Below, one piece after another: positions 10,201 to 14,684 of a DNA stretch of 64,000 nt; positions within the stretch are counted from its first letter, which is position 1; every line of letters starts with the position of its first letter. The notes under the pieces were generated by a model. It did no database searches and was not told where the DNA came from. It was given only the letters and a program-made list of their open reading frames with translations. Location: contig NZ_JAFEWE010000013.1 in NCBI RefSeq assembly GCF_017355785.1, positions 1 to 64,000 of the forward strand, read 5' to 3'. The DNA is from Desertivirga arenae. Lineage in GTDB: Bacteria > Bacteroidota > Bacteroidia > Sphingobacteriales > Sphingobacteriaceae. Made by a program: the position numbers and the translations under genes.

Positions 10201-10635
10201 CTTAACAGTGATAATCAGAATGAAGTTTTAAGCTTTGCATATAATGATGCAAAGGGTAATCTAATCAGTACACTGAAGGAATCTGTTGTCTTCAAAAATG
10301 ATAACATTGCTGGTACATTGGCTGAACCCTTTATATTCACCTCCGATAAGGTATCAATGAAGCTTGAAGCTACAGTACAGTTAACAGCTTATCCAAATCC
10401 TTTCGAAAGCGAAGTAACATTTAAATGGAAGAATGACCCATCTCAGAATACCGTAATAGAGGTTCTGGATCTGTCAGGAAGACTAGTTCGTGTACTGGTA
10501 AATGCCAAGCTTGCAGAAGAGGAGGGAGTATATGTGTGGGATGCCAGAAACGAAGCTTCTTTAATTCCTGGAATGTACGTCGTACGCCTTACTCAGGGTA
10601 AGCACAAGGAAACCATCAAAATAATTAAAAAATAA
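1273..10635 (+). CDS. Giant secreted LamG multidomain protein with type A T9SS sorting domain
   Basis: The protein has 3120 residues. Residues 1-25 are a signal peptide (…GKSYA/M). Residues about 150-430 look like fibronectin III-type strands. A carboxypeptidase-regulatory-like fold starts near 556 (GTITGRV) and is interrupted by a LamG-like insert (about 595-765) before it resumes at DAKGDYKM. A second such fold follows near 865-940. Two Ser/Thr-rich alternating segments lie near 1275-1330 and 1555-1615. Two LamG domains occupy about 2007-2190 and 2203-2396. A module near 2601-2690 (FVNGELRGVA…YLVFMDVY) recurs in the next gene's product. Two GWNW repeats follow. The end (about 3037-3120, AYPNPFES…GMYVVRL…IKIIKK) is a type A sorting domain, so the protein should cross the outer membrane by T9SS and be anchored or released there. 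An adhesin or matrix protein is likely; the ligand is unknown. Confidence 0.85.
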   Translation: MSKFYLKCFFVWLSLLVGVTGKSYAMGYIFDSYYLKEQAQIKVKVTIWEDDCGTCTNDALADSRLFVNVNGGSFDLLRGATRGSAGGWFRDSKVSIGGEYREGDHYFRDYYIQVPTDWFGKNITVGFDYVWNDSDDRAGTKWGNHYIPTIDGAGFNFWSTGQLNDVVVKWNKPNLNGYPQWGIAYDVYRNNSFLGTTTNQEWTDLGAQKGIKYNYKVKTRLTTAGNSVIESYSGDVSSWSNMKVETTNAQLFFCDNGIWVDWKNKPVLDGVWSYRVARATNNQFTANFKEIIVDNQNEWHIKDESDLEYNQTYFYQLRVYRDGAEIQALRSNTRQITAANLKPAVPSVNLEVSGIHHRLSWNYDCFNNDKFQLIRKVYQVGILQEESTINLAKDIREWMDTRLKSCYTYEYQLIAINRYTQSEGNIITRTVTDNITDAFVITDAEKLDPENNFYNHDFKFKASKGFFTNYVQLQWEAKYPSRIQNYHIYRRIAGSGTPYELIRVEGSSATLFIDEYTEANTIYEYRIQGSAPCDGVTLKTDYAVALGFRSPFGTITGRVAFEGGQGVENVMVRARNTEGAVGKAIKFKDQTASVGFVSSKVFWPGVNGWGLDAWLRPENINQDYVLYDHFDNGKGLKLSYTNGRFVLQSGAEQSSINAKVLFGNNEYTHLSVSLTAANDVQWVVNDSVFTAQKLNSGFVKADDENLPLVIGNSRTKNQGFVGTIDEVRVWTVAHNGTELERDHSRFMVGGETGLTAYLRFDEGFSANGFDVSKSGRKFNENHSKISGNFEWTSTVPSESQLANVAFTDAKGDYKMTNIQFRGAGEIYEITPMLGIHKFEPSSMTLFIGDGALTHNGKDFKDVSAFRMYGTVKYKGTQFPVKGVKVMVDGKQVLNSDNEPVMSNANGEYDLLVPIGKHNVTFSKAGHSFANPAFPSKGLHDFQENLRGGYNLIDTTTVMVRGRVAGGQVEEAKSLGVRLSSNNLGRAKIVLKPEIDAALDSLDVTKRTLEIVTDEQYGEFVGRIIPERFIVQSVRTLNRRKSTNDYYSFGDQKILDLTPPVDGYSWEYKYDTKVTTKKVDSAAYHFKRQFILHTDAKYTINEGEAIGETSYKVGDKTINLVKEDKTPLFGAPVFKMNAEYEYPIHFYEEYENADKEESDASRFTRVPITSAEVRVANSLKQGSQDETFELNDSKGKLSYKFNATGPNLNGDYLKGLQLAIKVGDYPIKAFPALKGYILGAVSTGSGFVTKGPSVVEFVLRDPPGTGSYSYLSKGSSMSKTMSLSETSSRSEGFNVAASLGLTFTTSSGVGVEVELENEFVNDIGGGETVSRGATKEGEFVETIDINEAWETSSSPDFVGSKGDLFVGSAMNFIIGKTETFELVEWTDEFEKFGFARTDLIEIDGKNYALIRRQGIAAAQNNFGTRFMYTKFHIEEKLIPEIKALRNSLFTNVKTKAYYNSKLAVDDKNYGADNYDKKAFGASAWVLPKEGASSIRKSGGPSYDFNPPRAGYIDSVYMYNQQIALWEKALRDNEANKVISRQNAKQSNNVSFDGGTNYTWDKTMTNEWSTTNTIEIASESSLETALGYKVNAFGIVLETSTSWGTSKTRSDGSGGSNSLNFGYVLSDGDEGDYYSVDVIDPSDLKFQTKTGKTTDWAEYYKYQENGSQTNNGFFSPMFFTRGGQTMCPYQGEEKTKYYQPGEILNAATMRREVPSISVEQAVVSNVPETNAAVFTMKLENLSETEADDTWLGVQVLDGTNPHGAIVSIDGASANKAFHVPFGEVLKKTLTIKKGPGAVYDYEKIGIILHSLCERDDVADTVYISAHFDPACTIVDMKKPLDNWLANVESNGKVEVEMTGYDVNLASFKSIELQYKSTASNTWATLHTFYNKEADYDAELAKDKNAAISKINGKPTIIYDWMVTDLPDRNYEMRAKSVCADGSINYSQVRTGIKDATPPLVFGAPQPADGILSPNDEIMIQFGEQIEGGLVTKNDILIKGVLNGSKRAHGAFQKFDGKEAFAKIPVGLSLDQRSFTVEFWARPQSNATDHVVFSQGEGAEMLNIGFNTAGRLYAEWNGQPRITSTKSMDADTWAHYAVSYDLATKKVNMYANDQQLAEKEQVNEFTGIGSVSIGQNTAASARYHGDLYGLNVWDIYRSRDEVYAGQSKKLSGSERGLVGSWAMNELGGKILKDAARALHAQTTATWMTEPASSAINFTGNSYVQVPAAHAPITKNTDFTLELWVKAGSAAKESTIFSAYQDNTDMKWSLDFDGKGGLFLKNNELLFKGIDNNILDDQWHHIAMVTDRRGNLSFYLDGELKNSRKADVLTKLASASLYLGAHYENKANANGTLIGSFSQNFTGKLDEFRLWNSARTAEQIKRAMHIKQAATLPDLQIYYPFETYVDNSGVMLSSNSNKDLSGKSTSVAQFNNAAYTTESPLIDRPQPEQSVDFNFVVNGDKILITLNETPALVEKTILDISVRGIMDKHNNVMQGVRTWSVFVDKNQVKWNDTNRKFEKELYKPMSFEVQIVNQGGTQEKYSLEGLPAWLTASPAAGTIEPNSRKTITFTVEESLNIGNYKNDLFLRTNFGYDEKLTLDLKVFAPGPDWKVNAANFDKSMSVIGQIKINDKFSINPDDKVAAFVNGELRGVAPVKYVAGYDKYLVFMDVYGKVNELEKVYFNIWNASSGVVHTNVTPTDMVFRDGEVYGAPSNPVIFVASDEVYQDIALKQGWNWLSFNVNVKTTGLDKLIDPTILDKTSVFMDQQWTADYSIGSWAPPGKQVNNTGSYLLRVSKDANLRIKGGMLNPANEQITLKKGWNWVGYTPQVSMPVKDALAGVKLQNGDIIKSQTGFSIYDEYMGWIGSLNYLKIGEGYRIKSSATGDVKFVFPKASINSGATTIASVKGSAKTLAASKKEDSNQYTVFSEKAAASRFNMNMIAAIEGLTVREGTVIKALNAKGEQAGWGSVITIEGKQVFFVTLNSDNQNEVLSFAYNDAKGNLISTLKESVVFKNDNIAGTLAEPFIFTSDKVSMKLEATVQLTAYPNPFESEVTFKWKNDPSQNTVIEVLDLSGRLVRVLVNAKLAEEEGVYVWDARNEASLIPGMYVVRLTQGKHKETIKIIKK

Positions 10636-10644
10636 TCTTATAGT

Positions 10645-10675
10645 CCTGCACGCACCATCGTGCGTGCAGGTTTCT
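10645..10675 (+). terminator. Strong hairpin, probable partial terminator
   Basis: A perfect 11-bp stem, CCTGCACGCAC / GTGCGTGCAGG, has a CATC loop and is followed by only TTTCT. The next gene starts 45 bases later with no obvious promoter, so the hairpin may attenuate rather than stop transcription, setting a ratio between the giant protein and the genes after it. Confidence 0.6.
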
Positions 10676-10719
10676 AATGCTGATTTAGATAATCTATTAA
10701 AGAAATTCATAATAATCTG

Positions 10720-12843
10720 ATGAAGAAATTTTTACTTATCTCATTCGTCCTCATGCTAGCAGCGACTATCTCCAGGGCTCAGGCTCCTTTGTGGTCTGTG
10801 AACTCGCAGGATTACGCCTACCAGATGGCACTTGTAGCTGCTATTAATATTGACGGGGTAGAAGCTGATAATTCTAACACTACCTTAGCCGCCTTCATTA
10901 ATGACGAATGTCGTGGCGTGGGTAAGCTAACTTACATTGCTTCAGTAAACCGGTACATGGTTTACATGAATATTTATAGCAATTCGGGTGAGGGAACCGT
11001 AAAGTTTAAGCTTTACGATGCTAAATTAAACCGGACCGTTAACATAGAACAGACAGAGCCGTTTGAGATACAGAAACTTACTGGTTCTACCAGTGCTCCC
11101 CTTGTTGTTTCGTACCCTCGTTTAAGCTCTGAGGCGAAGTTCTTTACTTACAAGTTGCCGGGACAGGAAAAATCTGAAATTGTTGGTAATGACATTAATG
11201 TTGTTGTTCCTTTTGGCTCTTCGCTAAATAACCTGATCGCTGAGTACACTACTCCTGAAGTTGCAAAAGTTTCAGTAGGTACACAAGTACAAACCAGTAA
11301 GGTGAGTGCAAATACGTTCAGCTCTCCTGTGATCTATAAAATAATAGCACCCGATGAAACCAAATCGGCCGAATTTAAGGTGTCGGTTAAGTATGGAAAT
11401 GCTACTCCGGTTAATATTACCTTAAGTAATTTGCAGCTCAGTGAGAACTCGCCGATAGGTACACTAGTTGGTAATTTGCAGGGAGTAGACCCAGATGGAG
11501 ATCTAAACTTCGTGTACAGTTTGGTTGCTGGCACGGGATCAACCGACAATACTTATTTTCAGATCAATGATAATAAACTAAGTCTTGCCAAAAAGCTGGA
11601 TTTTGAAGTGAAAGAGTTCTATTCTTTAAGGGTTAAAGCGGATGATGGAAAAGGTGGTTTAGTTGAAAAAGTATTAACGGTTACTGCCTTAAACGAAAAT
11701 GACACAGCTCCGGTAGTATTGACCAAATCTATTACTATTCCTGAGAATCAGGAGTCTGAAACCTTGGTGTACCGCATGGAATTATCAGATGCTGATGGTT
11801 CTTCGGTATTTACTTATAGGATAAGCGATGGAAATCAGGACGGAAAGTTCAGTATTCACGAACAAAAAGGAGAGATTAAAATTGCGAAAGCAATTGATTA
11901 TGAAACTGATAAAAGAAGTTTTACGCTCGAGGTAATGGTGAATGACGGGAAAAATGAAAGCCGGGCTTTAATCACCTTCAATATTCAAAACCTTAATGAC
12001 AATGCTCCGGTGGTTAAAGAGCAAACTATCCAGATGAGTGAAAAAGCTGTCCTGGGTAGCCTGGTACATCAGCTGTTACCAGCAGATGCAGACGGTGTAA
12101 CAACCTTTACTTATCGAATAGTTAACACTAATCCACTATTCGAAGTTACTCCGCAAGGTTTGATCCTGGTTAAGGCAGGCTTGGATTATGAGAAAGCTAA
12201 AAGCCACAGTTTAAGAATAGGAATTGCTGATGGAGCTAACGAAGCTTTCTACACATTCAACGTGCAGCTTCAAAATGAAAACGATGAGAAGCCTCTGTTG
12301 GTTAAAAAACAGATTGAGTTGAATGAAAAAACGGCTCCGGGAACAGTCATTACTCAGTTAGAAGCAACGGATCCTGATAAAGATGGTTCTCCTATCACCT
12401 TTACTTTGCTGCAGACTGATTCTCCATTCCAATTAGCAAGCGATGGTACATTGACCTTGAAAAAAACCTTGTCTTACTCATCATACCCTAATTACAAGCT
12501 AAGAATAAGTTTGTACGACGGTGTAAATACTTCTGAAGAAGAGCAGGAGATCACTGTTATTCAAGATGCTACGGTTAATTTCCAACCAGCTAATGTGATT
12601 ACTCCAAACGGTGATGGTATAAATGATACCTGGGAGATTAAGGATGGACACTTATATGAGAACTATACGTTCAAGGTGATCAGTTCACAGGGTAGAGAAG
12701 TCTTTTTCCAAAAAGGTTACAAGTCTCCTTTCTGGGATGGTCGTTTTCAAGGCAAGGACCTACCGGTAGGTACCTATATATACATTGCACAGTCTGATGA
12801 CAAGACAAAAACTTTTAAAGGGACTCTATCCATACTTCGTTAA
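10720..12843 (+). CDS. Cadherin-repeat secreted protein with type B T9SS (gliding-motility-type) C-terminal domain
   Basis: The protein has 707 residues. A signal peptide (about 1-20, ending SRAQA) leads to a module at about 22-125 with FINDECRGVG…YMVYMNIY, the same module as near residue 2601 of the upstream giant protein. Residues 125-225 look like a DUF5018-type beta domain (weak call). Four cadherin-like repeats follow at about 228-330, 331-430, 430-525 and 525-625; the first three carry ENS/ENQ or SEK starts and most have DPDGD or DADG calcium-site motifs. Residues 627-707 (NVITPNGDGINDTW…LPVGTYIYI…KGTLSILR) form the gliding-motility-associated type B sorting domain. Such cargo typically needs a PorP/SprF partner, and one is encoded 18 bases downstream. 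Probable surface adhesin. Confidence 0.88.
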   Translation: MKKFLLISFVLMLAATISRAQAPLWSVNSQDYAYQMALVAAINIDGVEADNSNTTLAAFINDECRGVGKLTYIASVNRYMVYMNIYSNSGEGTVKFKLYDAKLNRTVNIEQTEPFEIQKLTGSTSAPLVVSYPRLSSEAKFFTYKLPGQEKSEIVGNDINVVVPFGSSLNNLIAEYTTPEVAKVSVGTQVQTSKVSANTFSSPVIYKIIAPDETKSAEFKVSVKYGNATPVNITLSNLQLSENSPIGTLVGNLQGVDPDGDLNFVYSLVAGTGSTDNTYFQINDNKLSLAKKLDFEVKEFYSLRVKADDGKGGLVEKVLTVTALNENDTAPVVLTKSITIPENQESETLVYRMELSDADGSSVFTYRISDGNQDGKFSIHEQKGEIKIAKAIDYETDKRSFTLEVMVNDGKNESRALITFNIQNLNDNAPVVKEQTIQMSEKAVLGSLVHQLLPADADGVTTFTYRIVNTNPLFEVTPQGLILVKAGLDYEKAKSHSLRIGIADGANEAFYTFNVQLQNENDEKPLLVKKQIELNEKTAPGTVITQLEATDPDKDGSPITFTLLQTDSPFQLASDGTLTLKKTLSYSSYPNYKLRISLYDGVNTSEEEQEITVIQDATVNFQPANVITPNGDGINDTWEIKDGHLYENYTFKVISSQGREVFFQKGYKSPFWDGRFQGKDLPVGTYIYIAQSDDKTKTFKGTLSILR

Positions 12844-12861
12844 CCTATCAAGACATAATAG

Positions 12862-13737
12862 ATGAAAAAGAATACTTCATTTTTTATAATAATTTCCCTG
12901 CTGAGCTGTATCGGCAGCAAGTCATATGCCCAGGCAGTGCAGGATTACCTGTTTAAAAACTGGGATCTAACCTATATCAATCCTGGAGCATTAACTACTG
13001 ATGGCGGATTGAAGAGCACGGTGCAATACAATCGCAATACGATTGATGGTGTTAATACTGAAGTAGGTGCTCAGTTTCAGATGCACTCCAACTTCGGTAA
13101 AAATCATGGGGCAGGTATATCGATGCAAAGTCAGAAATCGGGAGTGTTTTCTGGAACCAGCTTTGGAGCCGGTTATGCTTACCGTGTTAAACTCAGCGCT
13201 AATCAAAGTTTATCATTAGGATCAAGGGTAGCCTATTTTAAGCAAAGCATTAACCGGGGCGAGGTTATTAATGCAAATACGTCAGATCCTGTTCTTTACG
13301 GCGATGCTTATCAGGAGGGAAATTTGATGATCTCGGCGGGAGCGTTGTATCAATGGAAGGGATTACAGCTGGCTGTTTCTTCACCTGAGTTCTTGCCTAT
13401 GGAAGGAAATACGGTGATTAGTAGAAATTACAATGCCTATATTGGGTATACCTTCAAGTTTGAGGGTATAAACCTGCGACCAAATTTCTATTACGAGGAT
13501 ATAAAGACCCTTGGCGATTGGTATGAAATGGGTATTTATGGAGAGCTTGAGAAGCAAGTAATCCTTGAAGCCTCTTACACCTCGCAGGAGAGTGTGCGTT
13601 TAAGAGCCGGTGTTAACTACAAGAAATTGAACATGGGCTACGGATATGATAGCGGCAGTTCATCTCAAAACGCAGGGCTTAGTAAAAGCAGTCATCAGCT
13701 ATTCCTGCAGTATAGCTTTGGGAAAGTGGTAGATTAG
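12862..13737 (+). CDS. PorP/SprF family outer-membrane protein, likely partner of the cadherin protein
   Basis: The protein has 291 residues, with a signal peptide to about residue 24 (GSKSYAQA). The mature start, VQDYLFKNWDLTYINPGALT, matches the PorP/SprF pattern of a Tyr-Ile/Leu-Asn-Pro-Ala/Gly motif soon after cleavage. The rest alternates polar and apolar residues and ends in a typical barrel strand (HQLFLQYSFGK). It lies 18 bases after the type B cargo gene, the arrangement of sprB-sprF in Flavobacterium johnsoniae, where SprF-like proteins are needed for secretion or attachment of type B cargo. I infer the same pairing here. It is only distantly like the PorP/SprF protein at 38-991. 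Confidence 0.85.
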   Translation: MKKNTSFFIIISLLSCIGSKSYAQAVQDYLFKNWDLTYINPGALTTDGGLKSTVQYNRNTIDGVNTEVGAQFQMHSNFGKNHGAGISMQSQKSGVFSGTSFGAGYAYRVKLSANQSLSLGSRVAYFKQSINRGEVINANTSDPVLYGDAYQEGNLMISAGALYQWKGLQLAVSSPEFLPMEGNTVISRNYNAYIGYTFKFEGINLRPNFYYEDIKTLGDWYEMGIYGELEKQVILEASYTSQESVRLRAGVNYKKLNMGYGYDSGSSSQNAGLSKSSHQLFLQYSFGKVVD

Positions 13738-13768
13738 TGCAATAAAGCAATCTCCAGCCAAAATACAA

Positions 13769-13803
13769 GGGTTTCTGCAACTTGCAGGAGCCCTTTGTTT
13801 ATT
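13769..13803 (+). terminator. Rho-independent terminator closing the surface-protein operon
   Basis: Stem GGGTTTCTGCAA / TTGCAGGAGCCC (with mismatch and wobble) is followed by TTTGTTTATT. It is similar in plan and sequence to the terminator at 1043. Confidence 0.75.
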
Positions 13804-13832
13804 AGGGTTTTAGAAATTAAAGGTTTTTCTTT

Positions 13833-13874
13833 TATCTTTCCAACATGAAAGGAATTTGTCAGGATGATATTTGA
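13833..13874 (+). promoter_or_regulatory. Possible -7 box with overlapping nine-residue leader peptide
   Basis: TATCTTTC (one mismatch to TAnnTTTG) is followed four bases later by an ATG at 13845 that opens a nine-codon frame (MKGICQDDI) ending at 13874. The stop overlaps the first codons of the acetyltransferase (ATG 13864, different frame). The box-to-ATG spacing is the same as at cysS and tilS. Speculative. Confidence 0.3.
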
Positions 13875-14412
13875 TAAGGTAGAGCTCATTCCGCTTCAGC
13901 CCCTGCATGCAAGGTTAAGGGAAAAGGCATTGCGGGAACTTAAACACGATCCCTTTTCTAAATACATTGGTGATAATATTAAGGATATTTCTAACAATGT
14001 AACCTGGTTGAATGATGCTGTCAAGAAGAACCTTCATGGGAGTTCCTTAAAGCACTATGGCATCTTTTCGGCTGATAAAGAAACTTTCATTGGGGAGATA
14101 GGAATAGATGCTTTCGATGAAGCGGAAGGTGTCGCGAACGTTTTTTACTGGGTACGACCCGGATCAAGGAACAGGGGAATTGCAAGGCAGGCGATCGAAT
14201 TGCTTAAAGTTGAAGCGGCTTCATACAATATCCAGTATTTCAAATTCATTATTGATAAATCAAATTTCCTGAGCGAAAGGGTGATCCGTAAAGTGGGTGC
14301 TTCGAGGAACCTTGTGTTGAATGGTTCGGTAGAAACCGGTGATCCGCACAGGTACTATTACTTTTTGGAATTACAAGGGGAAGAAGATAAGATTGGGAAG
14401 ATAGCTTTATAA
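13864..14412 (+). CDS. GNAT family N-acetyltransferase
   Basis: The protein has 182 residues, a normal length for a single GNAT domain of the RimJ/RimL type. The acetyl-CoA binding motif (Q/R-x-x-G-x-G/A) is visible as RNRGIA near residue 102, after the strand ANVFYWVRPG. A later segment, NFLSERVIRKVGA, matches the N-x-x-S/A-x-x-V-x-x-K/R-x-G stretch of the RimJ/RimL type. The substrate (a protein amino terminus, an antibiotic or a small amine) cannot be told from sequence. It stands alone between two terminators. A nine-codon frame starting upstream overlaps its start and could couple its translation. Confidence 0.85.
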   Translation: MIFDKVELIPLQPLHARLREKALRELKHDPFSKYIGDNIKDISNNVTWLNDAVKKNLHGSSLKHYGIFSADKETFIGEIGIDAFDEAEGVANVFYWVRPGSRNRGIARQAIELLKVEAASYNIQYFKFIIDKSNFLSERVIRKVGASRNLVLNGSVETGDPHRYYYFLELQGEEDKIGKIAL

Positions 14413-14433
14413 AAAGACTACAAGATCTTAAAG

Positions 14434-14462
14434 GGCTTTTGCAACAATGCAAAAGCCTTTTT
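14434..14462 (+). terminator. Rho-independent terminator after acetyltransferase gene
   Basis: Perfect stem GGCTTTTGCA / TGCAAAAGCC with an ACAA loop, followed by TTTTT. Confidence 0.9.
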
Positions 14463-14684
14463 GCTGTTACAGTTCTTTAAGAACAAATGTTACAATTTCA
14501 GTGTTTTGTCAAAATGGAGATCAAAGGAGAGGGGCAACAACTTGCAGAGCTATGTTCCGTTAAGTACTAGTAGTTTAAAACACTTATTTCCCCCTGATTG
14601 TATTATACCAGGATGGGAAAATGTGTTGGTTTTTGTTGCACCTTCGTGATGGGTGAAGAATAAGAGTTCGGGCTAATCTAATTA

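Noticed and set aside
14461-14649. 62-codon frame between the acetyltransferase terminator and the sensor kinase
   Set aside because: Begins inside the terminator's T-run, has no RBS or promoter, and the peptide has no domain-like features.
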